From: Candidatus Nanopelagicus limnes
Lineage (GTDB): Bacteria > Actinomycetota > Actinomycetes > Nanopelagicales > Nanopelagicaceae
DNA length: 64,000 nucleotides
Direction: 5' to 3'
Assembly (NCBI RefSeq): GCF_002287885.2
Contig: NZ_CP016768.2
Coordinates: 496,001-560,000 of the forward strand
A model generated the notes under the pieces. That model did not search any database. It was not told the origin of the DNA and saw nothing but the letters and a program-made list of their open reading frames with translations. The position numbers and the translations under genes were made by a program. Position 1 is the first letter of the stretch. Each line of letters begins with the position of its first letter. Below are positions 24,358-34,134 of this stretch, piece after piece.

Positions 24358-25445
24358 AAACCAAAATATTATTTGCTGGTGGCGGCACGGCCGGCCATGT
24401 TGAACCAGCCTTAGCGGTTGCTACTTGGTTAAAAGGTGAGAAACATGACTGGCAATTAACCTTTGTCGGCACTAAAAATGGTTTAGAAAATCAATTGGTC
24501 CCTAAAGCTGGATTTGATTTGATTCACATTCCAAAGGTTTTAATGCCACGACAAGTTACCCCTTCAACCTTTCTTTGGCCGATCAAGATAATTTATGCGA
24601 CATTCAAGGCTCTTAAGATTTGTCGTGAGGCTGATTTAGTAATTGGTTTTGGAGGCTATGCCTGTCCGCCAATTTATCTAGCAGCGGCAATATTGCGTAA
24701 ACCAATTTTTATTCATGAAGCAAATGCCATTCCTGGTTGGGCTAATCGGTTGGGCGCAGCATTTGCATCAGAAATTTTCATAGCCTTCTCAAGAACCAAA
24801 CTAAAGTTAGGTAAATGGCGAAATGCTAAATTATCAGGAATGCCAATTAGGGCTGAAATTATTGCTTCATCCAAGTTATCGTCTGTTGAATCCCAAAAGA
24901 TTAAAAATGACCAATTAGATAAATGGCAACTTTCTAAGGAAAAACCAACAATTTTAGTTTTTGGGGGATCCCAAGGCTCAAGACATATAAATGAAGCAAT
25001 CATGCAATCTCTTTCTGCCTTTACTGAGCGAAATGTGCAGGTAGTTCATTCGGTAGGACGCAGTAATGCACTGCCAACTTCAACTGAGAACTATCTTCCA
25101 CTTTCATATATTGAAGACATGTCATCTGCCTATCATGCAGCTGATTTAGTGATTGCTAGAAGTGGTGCGTTAACTTGCGCAGAGCTTGCTGCAGTTGGAA
25201 AATTTGCAATTCTTATACCGCTTCCAATCGGCAATGGTGAGCAATCTGCTAACGCTTCAGATCTACAAGCAGTAGGAGCTGCTGAAGTAGTTGCCGACGA
25301 TAAGTTCAATTCCGGATGGTTAATAAGTAATTGGAGTGAAATTTGGCGCAAAGCAAGTAATTATCGTCCAACTAATTGGGGTGAGTTTTCGGCCAGTGAA
25401 GTGATAGGCAAAGCAATAATTGAAAAAATAGGTAGCAGGAAATGA
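24354..25445 (+). CDS. murG: Lipid II synthase MurG
   Basis: GT28 glycosyltransferase adding GlcNAc to lipid I on the inner face of the membrane. The 363-residue protein has the N-terminal loop GGGTAGHVEPALAVA at about 8-22, IGFGGYACPP near 96-105, HEANAIPG near 122-129 and the second-domain loop GGSQGSRHIN near 204-213. Overlaps ftsW and murC by 4 nt each. Confidence 0.94.
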   Translation: MKTKILFAGGGTAGHVEPALAVATWLKGEKHDWQLTFVGTKNGLENQLVPKAGFDLIHIPKVLMPRQVTPSTFLWPIKIIYATFKALKICREADLVIGFGGYACPPIYLAAAILRKPIFIHEANAIPGWANRLGAAFASEIFIAFSRTKLKLGKWRNAKLSGMPIRAEIIASSKLSSVESQKIKNDQLDKWQLSKEKPTILVFGGSQGSRHINEAIMQSLSAFTERNVQVVHSVGRSNALPTSTENYLPLSYIEDMSSAYHAADLVIARSGALTCAELAAVGKFAILIPLPIGNGEQSANASDLQAVGAAEVVADDKFNSGWLISNWSEIWRKASNYRPTNWGEFSASEVIGKAIIEKIGSRK

Positions 25446-26845
25446 GTATCGCATTGAATTACTCATTAGCGGATCTTTCTAAACTAAAGATTCATTTTAT
25501 TGGCGTGGGTGGTGCGGGTATGAGTGGGATTGCTCGCATCATGCTGGCAAAGGGATTTTCTATATCAGGTTCGGATAAAAATGATTCACCAATGCTCACC
25601 TCTCTTAAAGCACTGGGCGCAAAAATTGAGATTGGTCATGATGCAAAAAATTTGGGTGATGCCGATCTTGTAATCATCTCTTCTGCGATTGGCGAGAAGA
25701 ATCCGGAATTGATGGCTGCAAAAAATAAGGGAGTCCCAATAGCTGCACGTGCAATCGCCTTGGCTTGGCTGATGTCAGATTCCACATCAGTTGCAGTTGC
25801 TGGTACGCATGGCAAAACTACAACAACTGCAATGCTTACAGTCGCACTGCAATCAGCGGGTATGGATCCTTCATTTGCAATTGGCGGAACGATAAACACT
25901 GCAGGTACAAATGCCCATAGTGGCAGTGGTTCGATATTTGTCGCTGAAGCAGATGAATCCGATGGTTCATTTTTAGCATATAAACCCACAGGTGCAATTA
26001 TCACCAACATTGAATTAGATCATGTCGATCATTTTGCAAATGAAGATGAGGTTTTTGTAGTCTTTGAGCAGTTTGTTGACTCTATAAAACCTAATGGATT
26101 TCTTGTTGCTTGTGGAGATGATGACGGAGTTCATAACTTGTTGAAACGGATTAAACGAAAAGATCTAAAAATTCACCTTTATGGCAAGGGTGAAAAAAAT
26201 GATTTTAGAATCGACAAAATTCACTTAGCCCCAACAACTTCAACTGCAAGCATCTCAAGTACTGGCAGGAAAATAGGGGAGCTAAAGTTGGCCGTAGCTG
26301 GTGAACATAATGTGCTTAACGCATTGGCAGCATTTGCTTCAGCTAGTGCTTTAGGAGTGGCAGAGGAAAAGGTGGTAGCTGGTCTAGGCACCTTTACCGG
26401 AACTAAGCGACGATTTGAACTAAAGGGTGAGGTTTCTGGCATAAAGGTAATTGATGATTATGGCCATCATCCAACAGAACTAATAGTTACTTTAAAAGCT
26501 GCAAAAAATTTAGCCCAAGCTGGGCGAGTATTAGTGATTTTTCAACCACATCGTTATTCAAGGACAGCGGCTTTCGCCAATCAATTCTCACAAGCTCTCT
26601 CTTTGGCAGATTTCACTTACCTACTAGAGGTCTACGCAGCTAGTGAAAAACCATTACCGGGAATTTCTTCTTTATTAATTGCAAAGAATATGAGTACTCA
26701 GCAAGTTAAATTTGAACCTTCGATGCTGCAAGTGGTTTCTGATGTAGTAGCCATGGCTAAAAGTGGGGATGTGATTATCACTTTAGGAGCCGGGGATGTG
26801 AGTTCACTAGGGGAACCAATTTTACAAGCGCTGGCATCTCGTTAA
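25442..26845 (+). CDS. murC: UDP-MurNAc:L-Ala ligase
   Basis: First Mur ligase. The 467-residue protein has the UDP-MurNAc-binding loop GVGGAGMSG at about 19-27, the P-loop AGTHGKTTTT near 119-128, ADESDGSF near 177-184, and DDYGHHPTE near 339-347. It is the last of the overlapping mur genes; ftsQ follows after 8 nt. Confidence 0.94.
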   Translation: MSIALNYSLADLSKLKIHFIGVGGAGMSGIARIMLAKGFSISGSDKNDSPMLTSLKALGAKIEIGHDAKNLGDADLVIISSAIGEKNPELMAAKNKGVPIAARAIALAWLMSDSTSVAVAGTHGKTTTTAMLTVALQSAGMDPSFAIGGTINTAGTNAHSGSGSIFVAEADESDGSFLAYKPTGAIITNIELDHVDHFANEDEVFVVFEQFVDSIKPNGFLVACGDDDGVHNLLKRIKRKDLKIHLYGKGEKNDFRIDKIHLAPTTSTASISSTGRKIGELKLAVAGEHNVLNALAAFASASALGVAEEKVVAGLGTFTGTKRRFELKGEVSGIKVIDDYGHHPTELIVTLKAAKNLAQAGRVLVIFQPHRYSRTAAFANQFSQALSLADFTYLLEVYAASEKPLPGISSLLIAKNMSTQQVKFEPSMLQVVSDVVAMAKSGDVIITLGAGDVSSLGEPILQALASR

Positions 26846-26853
26846 TTCAGTCA

Positions 26854-27585
26854 ATGTCATACAAGATATCCAAAAGATTTAAACGCCTTTTATTCTCAAT
26901 ACTGCTTATTAGCTCGATCTCTTTCGCTTCCTACCTACTTGGATGGTCATCACTCTTGACGGTTGAAGAGGTGGAAATTAAGGGCACAGAATCAACATCA
27001 GTAATTTTAAATGAGCTAAAAAGTAAAGATGTTGAACCAGTAGTTGGTCAGAAATTAGCTCGAGTTGAGATCCGGTCAGTGAAAAGAGTTCTAAGTGATT
27101 TAGATTGGATAGCCTCAGCTCAGGCATCTCGAAATTGGCTTTCAAAAAAGATAGAAATTCAAGTTGTTGAACGGGTTGCAGTTGCGAAGGCATTAACTGA
27201 GAGCAATTCAATGGTTAATTTCGATAGCGACGGTTCAATTTTCAACCCAACCTCTAATAAGCAATTAAAGGGGCAAGAATTACTGCCATTAGTTTCAACT
27301 GCCGGTGATAGTAGAAAAGATCTGGTTGATGTGGCCTTGCTTTTAAAACAAATCCCAGCAGAGCTGAGTTATCTAGTTAGTGATCTGGACCAAATCTCTG
27401 TTACAAAGGCCGGGTATATCTTGATGAGTACCAGAATCAATAGCCAAGCGGTCCGAATTAATTGGGGCAGTATTGATCAGATAGATCAAAAGTTTTCAGT
27501 TCTGCAGGCACTTCTGAAATTGCCTGAAAATAAGGGGATAAAGCAGGTTGATTTATCAGAGCCCAAAGCTCCAATAGTTAAATAA
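26854..27585 (+). CDS. ftsQ: Division protein FtsQ (POTRA domain)
   Basis: Bitopic division protein of 243 residues: short basic cytoplasmic tail, membrane helix at about 12-32, then a POTRA domain opening with LTVEEVEIKGT at about 34-44, and a beta domain. It bridges FtsL/DivIC and the septal synthases. It is shorter than many actinobacterial FtsQ proteins, mainly because the cytoplasmic tail is minimal. A possible weak terminator overlaps its last codons, so ftsZ may be largely separately transcribed. Confidence 0.88.
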   Translation: MSYKISKRFKRLLFSILLISSISFASYLLGWSSLLTVEEVEIKGTESTSVILNELKSKDVEPVVGQKLARVEIRSVKRVLSDLDWIASAQASRNWLSKKIEIQVVERVAVAKALTESNSMVNFDSDGSIFNPTSNKQLKGQELLPLVSTAGDSRKDLVDVALLLKQIPAELSYLVSDLDQISVTKAGYILMSTRINSQAVRINWGSIDQIDQKFSVLQALLKLPENKGIKQVDLSEPKAPIVK

Positions 27586-27611
27586 AACATTGATTTTTAA
27601 GGGGCTTTTTT
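27565..27611 (+). terminator. Possible weak terminator between ftsQ and ftsZ
   Basis: AAAGCTCC (27565-27572, inside the end of ftsQ) can pair with GGGGCTTT (27601-27608, one G-U), followed by T residues. The 28-nt loop is large, so efficiency would be low. The remaining spacer to ftsZ (about 165 bp) presumably holds the ftsZ promoter, but no clear -35/-10 pair could be fixed. Confidence 0.3.
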
Positions 27612-27777
27612 AGAGTTTAAATTTCAGATATTTTCAATGAATTATTGGCAAATATTTAATGCATTAAAAATCGTGTCGGTGTTTGATTGCCTTGCCACTA
27701 GTGCCTAGTTTTGCGTAATCAGAAAAGCATAACTTTAACTCTCAACTTGAGATTTAGTGCTAGGGAAGAGGAAAAAA

Positions 27778-28917
27778 GTGGCAACACCGCAAAACTATTT
27801 AGCTGTTATCAAAGTTGTTGGTATCGGCGGCGGCGGCGTAAACGCTGTTAACCGAATGATTGATGTCGGTTTAAAAGGTGTTGAATTTATTGCAATCAAT
27901 ACAGATGCTCAAGCATTGTTAATGTCGGATGCAGATGTGAAATTAGATATTGGTAGAAAATTAACTAGAGGATTAGGTGCAGGTGCTGCGCCAGAGATTG
28001 GTCGTCAAGCCGCACTTGATCACATTGATGAAATTGAAGAAGTATTACGTGGCGCGGACATGGTTTTTGTCACCGCTGGTGAAGGTGGCGGCACTGGAAC
28101 AGGTGGCGCTCCGATAGTTGCAAAGGTTGCAAAAGATTTAGGCGCGCTAACAGTTGGTGTAGTTACAAAGCCATTTACTTTTGAAGGAAAGCGTAGAACA
28201 GCACAAGCTGAAGAGGGTATTGAAAATTTGAGAAGTGAAGTTGATACTTTGATTGTAATTCCAAATGATCGTTTGCTTGCAATTTCAGATAGATCTATCT
28301 CAGCCTTGGAAGCATTTAAGACAGCTGATCAAGTTCTGTTATCTGGCGTTCAAGGAATTACAGATTTGATTACAACTCCTGGATTGATAAATCTAGATTT
28401 TGCTGATGTTAAAAGCGTTATGGCTGGCGCAGGTTCTGCATTGATGGGAATTGGATCAGCTCGAGGTGAAGCAAGATCAATCAGAGCTGCCGAACTTGCA
28501 ATCTCTAGCCCACTTCTTGAAGCATCAATTGATGGCGCGCATGGCGTACTGCTTTCAATTGCTGGTGGATCAGATCTTGGTTTATTTGAAATTTCAGAAG
28601 CTGCTGAACTAGTAGCAAAATCTGCTCATCCAGATGCAAACATAATTTATGGAACTGTAATTGATGATGCGTTAGGGGACGAGGTACGTGTAACTGTGAT
28701 TGCTGCTGGCTTTGACGGTGGACAACCAAAGCGTATGGTGATGCCTGTAATTGATGCAGCCACTATTAGTGGTGAAGCAGATCCAATAGCTGCTAATGAT
28801 CCACTTGCAGTCGCACTTGATTTAAATGTTGGTGATTCAGATCGTCCACGTAAGCGAATTACCTTTGAAGACCTAGTTGCAGAAGATGAGATCGATATCC
28901 CTGATTTCATGCGGTAG
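27778..28917 (+). CDS. ftsZ: Tubulin-like division GTPase FtsZ
   Basis: Forms the Z-ring. It begins [16 protein letters not shown] as in other actinobacteria, with the tubulin signature [10 protein letters not shown] near 104-113 and the T7-loop NLDFAD near 203-208. The C-terminal peptide DIPDFMR, the docking site for SepF, is intact; the linker before it is short. Start is GTG at 27778 (379 residues), with SD GAAGAGG 6 nt upstream; an upstream in-frame GTG at 27757 would add seven unconserved residues. Confidence 0.95.
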   Translation: MATPQNYLAVIKVVGIGGGGVNAVNRMIDVGLKGVEFIAINTDAQALLMSDADVKLDIGRKLTRGLGAGAAPEIGRQAALDHIDEIEEVLRGADMVFVTAGEGGGTGTGGAPIVAKVAKDLGALTVGVVTKPFTFEGKRRTAQAEEGIENLRSEVDTLIVIPNDRLLAISDRSISALEAFKTADQVLLSGVQGITDLITTPGLINLDFADVKSVMAGAGSALMGIGSARGEARSIRAAELAISSPLLEASIDGAHGVLLSIAGGSDLGLFEISEAAELVAKSAHPDANIIYGTVIDDALGDEVRVTVIAAGFDGGQPKRMVMPVIDAATISGEADPIAANDPLAVALDLNVGDSDRPRKRITFEDLVAEDEIDIPDFMR

Positions 28918-28925
28918 TAGCCATA

Positions 28926-29528
28926 ATGGCTCGACTGCTCTTTACTGCTAGACAATTTGGTTCCCTGGCGGATCCAGTATCAAGTGGCAATATTGAAAGA
29001 TTATCCAAGCTACTTGCTAAACCAATTCAAATAATGACCCAAGATCACGGCAATCAAGTTTCTGTTATTGAACAATCAATATCAGCACCCGTTGCTGATG
29101 CAATTGTTAGCAATAATAAAGAGATTGCGTTAGTGGTCCGAGTGGCTGACTGCCTGCCACTGCTTTTGTATTCAACTAATGTAATTGCCGCAGTTCATGT
29201 GGGGCGAAAAGGATTAATGAATCAGGTTGCAGTTAATGCTGTGGCCGAGATGAAAAAACTTGGAGCAAAAGATATAACAGGTGTTGTTGGGCCGCATATT
29301 TGCGGTAAATGTTATGAGGTGGGCGCAGATATTTTTGCTGAAGTAACAGCTGCCTACCCTGCAACTTTTAAGAAGCAAAATCACCTTGATCTATATGCCG
29401 GATTAGTTTCCCAGTTACCTGAAGTTAAGCTTTCAAATGTTAATTTATGTACCAAAGAGAACACTGATTACTTCTCATACCGTGCCCATGGCGAGGGTGG
29501 TAGACAGGTTGGAGTGATAAGTCTATGA
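28926..29528 (+). CDS. YfiH/YlmD-family copper/zinc oxidoreductase-phosphorylase
   Basis: 200-residue member of the YfiH (LACC1-like, DUF152) family, whose members have been reported as purine nucleoside phosphorylases and multicopper-type oxidases, and in E. coli as wall-quality enzymes. Visible are VRVADCLPLL near 71-80, AAVHVGRKGL near 88-97 (canonical HAGWRG is altered; the His is kept), and GPHICGKCYEVG near 121-132 with the metal-binding Cys/His. It is about 40 residues shorter than usual. The position between ftsZ and yggS is conserved in Gram-positives. Confidence 0.82.
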   Translation: MARLLFTARQFGSLADPVSSGNIERLSKLLAKPIQIMTQDHGNQVSVIEQSISAPVADAIVSNNKEIALVVRVADCLPLLLYSTNVIAAVHVGRKGLMNQVAVNAVAEMKKLGAKDITGVVGPHICGKCYEVGADIFAEVTAAYPATFKKQNHLDLYAGLVSQLPEVKLSNVNLCTKENTDYFSYRAHGEGGRQVGVISL

Positions 29529-30211
29529 GCCGAAAGCAGGAAATTGAGGAAAACCTAAATCAGGTAAGGGAAAAAATCGCAGCAGCGGCTAAAAAAAGCG
29601 GTCGAGATTCCAGTGACATCAATTTAATTGCTGTAACCAAAACCTTTCCCATTTCAGATTTAGAAATCCTCTACTCCTTAGGTTTACGGGAGTTTGGTGA
29701 AAATAGAGATCAGGAAGCAAGTGTTAAAGCCAAGGAACTTCCGCAAGATATCAACTGGCATTTTCAAGGAGGAATTCAGAGCAATAAGTTAAAATCAATA
29801 TGCAGTTGGGCCTCAGTTATTCACTCTGTTGATCAATTTAAATATGCCCAAATAATCTCAGAGCAGCCAAATCCAAAACCAATGCAGATTTTTATTCAGG
29901 TTTCATTGGATCAACCGCCTGAATCTAGGGGAGGGGTAGATCCAGCAAAATTGACTGAGTTAGCAAATCAGATTTCATCACTTGCAAATATAAAGATTCT
30001 AGGTTTGATGGCGGTTGGGCCGGTGGATCAAGCGGTTGAGCCAGCATTTGCAAGATTGCAGCAAATTCAAGCAAGCTTTTTAAGCCAGTTCAAAGATGCA
30101 GTTTTTCTCTCCTCTGGCATGAGTGGGGATTATGAAATGGCTATTTCTTATGGTGCGACACATCTACGAATTGGCAGTTCAATCCTCGGTATTAGACCCC
30201 CCATCAAATAG
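29525..30211 (+). CDS. PLP-binding homeostasis protein, YggS/YlmE family
   Basis: Single-domain type III PLP protein (228 residues) that buffers pyridoxal phosphate; it is not an enzyme as far as known. The PLP Lys lies in LIAVTKTFP near residue 39, followed by FGENRDQE near 57-64 and WHFQGGIQSNK near 77-87 (usually HFIGxLQxNK). C-terminal MSGDYEMAISYGATHLRIGSSI is the family signature. Overlaps the YfiH gene by 4 nt. Confidence 0.9.
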   Translation: MSRKQEIEENLNQVREKIAAAAKKSGRDSSDINLIAVTKTFPISDLEILYSLGLREFGENRDQEASVKAKELPQDINWHFQGGIQSNKLKSICSWASVIHSVDQFKYAQIISEQPNPKPMQIFIQVSLDQPPESRGGVDPAKLTELANQISSLANIKILGLMAVGPVDQAVEPAFARLQQIQASFLSQFKDAVFLSSGMSGDYEMAISYGATHLRIGSSILGIRPPIK

Positions 30212-30214
30212 ATT
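30209..30214 (+). promoter_or_regulatory. -10 box, leaderless sepF
   Basis: TAGATT, made from the yggS stop and following bases, lies 6 nt before the sepF ATG. No SD is present. Confidence 0.45.
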
Positions 30215-30220
30215 TATGCC

Positions 30221-30673
30221 ATGGCTAGTGCATTTAAGCGAGTTGCTGGATACCTCGGACTCATGGATGAGGAAGAGTTAGACCACGGAACAAATCAGTT
30301 AACTGAGCGAGCACCCAGATTAGTGCGTGCAAATAGCAAGCCAATGGCAAAATCAAATGTTGAATTGATGCCACATGTTGAGTCATCAAAAATTATGGAT
30401 CATATTATTTCGTTAACACCTCGCACCTACAGCGAAGCACGTCTAATCGGTGAGCATTACCGTGAGGGCAAGCCAGTCATTATGAATTTGAGTGACATGG
30501 AAGAGAGTGAGCGCAAACGCTTAGTTGATTTCGCATCTGGTTTAGTTTTTGGTCACCATGGCAGCATTGAAAGAGTTACTCCAAAAGTATTTCTACTAAC
30601 CCCTCCAAATGTTTCAGTAAGTGTTGAAGATAAAACATCAGCAGCACAAGCAAGTTTCTTTAACCAAAGCTGA
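30221..30673 (+). CDS. sepF: Cell division protein SepF
   Basis: 150-residue FtsZ membrane anchor. It has an N-terminal amphipathic helix (SAFKRVAGYLGL, residues 3-14), an acidic/variable linker, and the SepF core from about residue 60 with PRTYSEARLIGEHYREGKPV and GLVFGHHGSIERVTPKVF. In actinobacteria lacking FtsA, SepF is the main membrane tether for FtsZ, binding the C-terminal FtsZ peptide that is present in this window. Probably has its own leaderless promoter. Confidence 0.93.
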   Translation: MASAFKRVAGYLGLMDEEELDHGTNQLTERAPRLVRANSKPMAKSNVELMPHVESSKIMDHIISLTPRTYSEARLIGEHYREGKPVIMNLSDMEESERKRLVDFASGLVFGHHGSIERVTPKVFLLTPPNVSVSVEDKTSAAQASFFNQS

Positions 30674-30675
30674 TT

Positions 30676-30681
30676 TAGCTT
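30676..30681 (+). promoter_or_regulatory. -10 box, leaderless yggT
   Basis: TAGCTT lies 7 nt before the yggT ATG and overlaps the end of the sepF gene region; no SD. Confidence 0.4.
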
Positions 30682-30688
30682 TCTTCTA

Positions 30689-30973
30689 ATGAGTTTCATT
30701 CTTAGCCTTGTTTATTGGTTACTCAATTTATTCTTAATTGCTCTAATTGGTCGATTAATTCTTGATTACATTCGGATTTTTTCACCAAATTTTCGTCCCC
30801 GTGGAATATTTCTAGGGATTGCAGAATTGATTTATTCAGTTACGGATCGACCACTTAGTTTTGTAAGGCAATTTGTGCCACCGCTACGGTTAGGCGGTAT
30901 TTCACTGGATCTTTCTTTTATCGTTGTGTTTTTCGTAGTTCAGTTACTGATGCGTTTAGTAATAATTCTTTAG
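30689..30973 (+). CDS. YggT-family membrane protein
   Basis: 94-residue protein with two hydrophobic regions (about 3-28 and 70-94) flanking the conserved loop with YSVTDRPLSFVRQFVPP near 48-64. YggT/YlmG proteins are linked to cell shape and nucleoid distribution. In other actinobacteria the next gene is divIVA/wag31; here the gene instead ends tail-to-tail with ileS, with a 4-bp overlap. Confidence 0.85.
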   Translation: MSFILSLVYWLLNLFLIALIGRLILDYIRIFSPNFRPRGIFLGIAELIYSVTDRPLSFVRQFVPPLRLGGISLDLSFIVVFFVVQLLMRLVIIL

Positions 30974-33900
30974 TTCTTTACTAGATTTAACCAAAGTCCA
31001 AGCTCGTTGCCATCACTGCTTTGACCTTTATCTTGCACCAAATTGGTAGCCAAAACCTCTGCGCTAATTTCAGCAACAGCTGAGGTGATTGCGGATGCAA
31101 CCTGGTCAGGAGCGTTCCAATTAACACTAATTCGATCACTTACATCTAAGCCAATCTTTTTGCGCTCCTCTTGGATTGCTCTAATTACCTCACGCACTAG
31201 TCCTGATTGAATTAGCTCAGGGGTTAATGCCAAATCTAAAGCCAAGCTTTCACCGGCATGAGATGCAACCGACCAACCAGTTCGAGGTGTTTCAGTTACA
31301 ACCAAATCATCAATATCAATCTCAGCAGACTTTGAACCATTTGTTAGGTCCACCGATAATTTAAAGGATTTATTCTCGCGCAGGTGTTTAACCATTTCTG
31401 TGTGATTAGCTGAGGTGATTGCCTTAGCTATTATTTGAACATCAGCACCAAATTTCGTGCCAAGAGTTCTAAAGTTAGCCTTGACTGATACATCTACTAA
31501 ATCTGCTTCGGCGACATGAATGCCATCTAATTTGAGGATATTTAATTCTTCGGCGATATGAGTCTTAATTTCCTCAGAAATCTTTGCCCAACCAGGAGCT
31601 GAAACAAGTGCTCTGGAAAGTGGTTGACGAATCTTTACCCCAGATTCTGCTCTGGCAGATCTTCCCAACTCAACTAAGCGCCTTGATAGCGCAACAGAGG
31701 TTGAAAGATTCTCATCGATCATCTTTTTATTAGCTTCTGGAAAATCAGCCAAATGCACAGATTCAACCTGGTCAGCTTCAGCAACTTTAATCAAAGATTG
31801 CCAAACATGTTCGGCAATAAATGGCACCATTGGAGCCAGCAGGAGAGTCAGATTCTTTAAGCAAAAATAAAGAGTGTTTAGGGCAACTTCATCGCCATCC
31901 CAAAAGCGGCGGCGTGATCTGCGCACATACCAGTTGGAAAGATCATCGATAAAGGCTGCCAGAAGTTGACCAGCCTCTTGTGAATCAAAATTTTCAAGTG
32001 CTTTATCTACGCCAACAATTAATTTGTTTAGTTCGGAGAGGATCCACTTATCCATCAAAGTTAAATCAGCTGAAACTTTTGAAACTTCAAAATCTGCAGC
32101 ATTGGCATAGAGAGTGAAGAAGGAGATTGTGTTCCAGTAGGTAAGCAGAGTTTTACGAACTACATCAGAGATTGCATCATGTCCTACCCGACGAGCACTC
32201 CAAGGTGATCCAGCAGCCAGCATGTACCAGCGCACAGCATCAGCGCCATGCTGATTCATTAATGGCATAGGTTCAAGCACATTTCCAAGGTGCTTACTCA
32301 TCTTTCGACCATCTTTATCCAAGATATGTCCTAAACAAAGAACAGTTTTATATGAAGATTTATCAAAAACTAAAGTGCCAATTGTCATTAATGTGTAGAA
32401 CCAACCTCTAGTTTGATCAATGGCTTCGCAAATAAAATCCGCAGGGTAGGTGGCGTTGAACTTCTCAACCGATCCAGATTGGCGTGGGTAACCCCATTGG
32501 GCAAATGGCATTGCACCTGAGTCATACCAGCAATCAATTACCTCGGGAATTCTTTGCATGGTTTCAGAACATTTATCACACTTGAATTTAATGTCATCTA
32601 CAAAGGGACGATGCGGATCTAATTTGCTTAACTCTTGACCTGCTAATTTTCCAAGCTCGGCAAGGGAACCTACACAGATTTCATGCTTATTTTCACATCT
32701 CCAAATTGGTAAAGGTGTGCCCCAGTAACGATTACGCGATACCGCCCAATCAATATTGTTATTCAACCAATCGCCAAATCTGCCAGTTTTAATCGTTTCT
32801 GGATGCCAATTAGTTTTTGAGTTCTCTCGTAGAAGATCTTCTTTAATTGCAGTGGTTTTTACATACCAAGAAGGTTGTGCGTAATACATCAAAGCTGTGT
32901 GACATCTCCAGCAATGAGGGTAGGAGTGCTCAAACTGTAAACTTTTAAACATTAAGCCACGAGATTTCAAATCCTTAATCAGAGCTTTATCAGCATCTTT
33001 GAAAAATACACCGCCAATTAATGGCACCTCTTTTTGAAAATGGCCATCCGGGTTAACTGGATTTACAACCGGCAGGTTGTATTTGCGACAAACTTCTAGG
33101 TCATCTGCTCCAAAAGCTGGAGATTGGTGAACTAAACCGGTGCCATCTTCAACTGTCACGTAATCGGCTAGAACCACAAAATGAGAGTCATTGATTTCGA
33201 CAAAATCAAAGGGCCGGGAGTATTTCGTATGTTCAAGATCCTTACCAATGAAGGTGGCAATTACTTTTCTATCTTCACCTAACACGGAGGCCAAATCTGC
33301 CGCCACAACTAACCGTTCGGTCTTTTCATCAACAGTAATTTCAACTACTTGGTACTCAACCTTTGGGTTAACAGCTACTGCTGTATTTGATACCAATGTC
33401 CAAGGTGTTGTAGTCCAAACCAACAGGCTTGCTTTCAGTTCGGCTAATTTTCCCGAAGTTACTGGAAAGCGAACAAAAACTGATGGGTCTTTAATAGTTT
33501 CATATCCTTGGGCTAATTCATGATCTGATAATCCAGTTCCACATCTTGGGCAGTACGGCGCAACCCGATGATCTTGAACCAATAACCCTTTGTTCCAAAT
33601 TTGTTGAAGCGACCACCAAACACTCTCGATATATTCTGGCGACATAGTCCAATACGCTTCATCGAAATCAACCCAAAAGCCCATTCGTTTTGTCATGTCC
33701 GTAAACTCATCAACATGTCGCTGCACTGACTCTTTGCATTTTTCATTAAAGGCTGCCACGCCGAATTTTTCAATATCTGCTTTACCTGTGAAGCCCAACT
33801 CTTTTTCAACAGCAATCTCAACTGGCAAACCATGGCAATCCCAACCAGCTTTGCGAATTACTTGCTTGCCTTTCATTGTTTGAAAACGGGGAAACAAATC

Positions 33901-34110
33901 CTTAAATACTCGCGCCTCAATATGGTGTGTACCCGGCTTACCATTTGCAGTTGGTGGGCCTTCATAAAAACTCCACCGAGCTGCACCATTTCTATTTTCA
34001 ACTGATTTTTCAAAAACCTGATTTTGAGTCCAAAAATCTAGAATTCCCATTTCCATTGCAGGCAGATCAATTTGCGCAGGTAAGCTATTAATCTTGCGCT
34101 TCTTATTCAT
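30970..34110 (-). CDS. ileS: Isoleucyl-tRNA synthetase, long (type 2) form
   Basis: Class I aminoacyl-tRNA synthetase (1046 residues) with the HIGH-like motif in GTHHIEARVFKD near 65-76, the CP1 editing domain, a zinc-type Cys region (CDKC), KMSKHLGN as the KMSKS-loop equivalent, and an anticodon-binding C-terminal part. Length and HIEAR/KMSKH forms match the long actinobacterial IleS, the class often tolerant to mupirocin. ATG 34110 is chosen (GGGG SD, 5-nt spacer); GTG 34116 is possible. The 3' end meets yggT; the orientation is inverted relative to the division cluster. Confidence 0.94.
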   Translation of the reverse strand: MNKKRKINSLPAQIDLPAMEMGILDFWTQNQVFEKSVENRNGAARWSFYEGPPTANGKPGTHHIEARVFKDLFPRFQTMKGKQVIRKAGWDCHGLPVEIAVEKELGFTGKADIEKFGVAAFNEKCKESVQRHVDEFTDMTKRMGFWVDFDEAYWTMSPEYIESVWWSLQQIWNKGLLVQDHRVAPYCPRCGTGLSDHELAQGYETIKDPSVFVRFPVTSGKLAELKASLLVWTTTPWTLVSNTAVAVNPKVEYQVVEITVDEKTERLVVAADLASVLGEDRKVIATFIGKDLEHTKYSRPFDFVEINDSHFVVLADYVTVEDGTGLVHQSPAFGADDLEVCRKYNLPVVNPVNPDGHFQKEVPLIGGVFFKDADKALIKDLKSRGLMFKSLQFEHSYPHCWRCHTALMYYAQPSWYVKTTAIKEDLLRENSKTNWHPETIKTGRFGDWLNNNIDWAVSRNRYWGTPLPIWRCENKHEICVGSLAELGKLAGQELSKLDPHRPFVDDIKFKCDKCSETMQRIPEVIDCWYDSGAMPFAQWGYPRQSGSVEKFNATYPADFICEAIDQTRGWFYTLMTIGTLVFDKSSYKTVLCLGHILDKDGRKMSKHLGNVLEPMPLMNQHGADAVRWYMLAAGSPWSARRVGHDAISDVVRKTLLTYWNTISFFTLYANAADFEVSKVSADLTLMDKWILSELNKLIVGVDKALENFDSQEAGQLLAAFIDDLSNWYVRRSRRRFWDGDEVALNTLYFCLKNLTLLLAPMVPFIAEHVWQSLIKVAEADQVESVHLADFPEANKKMIDENLSTSVALSRRLVELGRSARAESGVKIRQPLSRALVSAPGWAKISEEIKTHIAEELNILKLDGIHVAEADLVDVSVKANFRTLGTKFGADVQIIAKAITSANHTEMVKHLRENKSFKLSVDLTNGSKSAEIDIDDLVVTETPRTGWSVASHAGESLALDLALTPELIQSGLVREVIRAIQEERKKIGLDVSDRISVNWNAPDQVASAITSAVAEISAEVLATNLVQDKGQSSDGNELGLWLNLVKN

Positions 34111-34115
34111 ATCCA

Positions 34116-34134
34116 CCCCGCATTCTAACGCGGG
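34116..34134 (-). promoter_or_regulatory. ileS leader hairpin covering the SD
   Basis: Read on the minus strand, CCCGC (34134-34130) pairs with GCGGG (34121-34117) around an 8-nt loop, and the GGGG that acts as SD for ATG 34110 starts inside the 3' arm. The leader is too short for a T-box. Folding would reduce initiation. Confidence 0.4.

Noticed and set aside
27586-27777. Defined -35/-10 ftsZ promoter
   Set aside because: Several partial matches (TTGCCA, TTGCGT, TAACTT) exist, but none pair with a 16-18 bp spacer, so no promoter was annotated.
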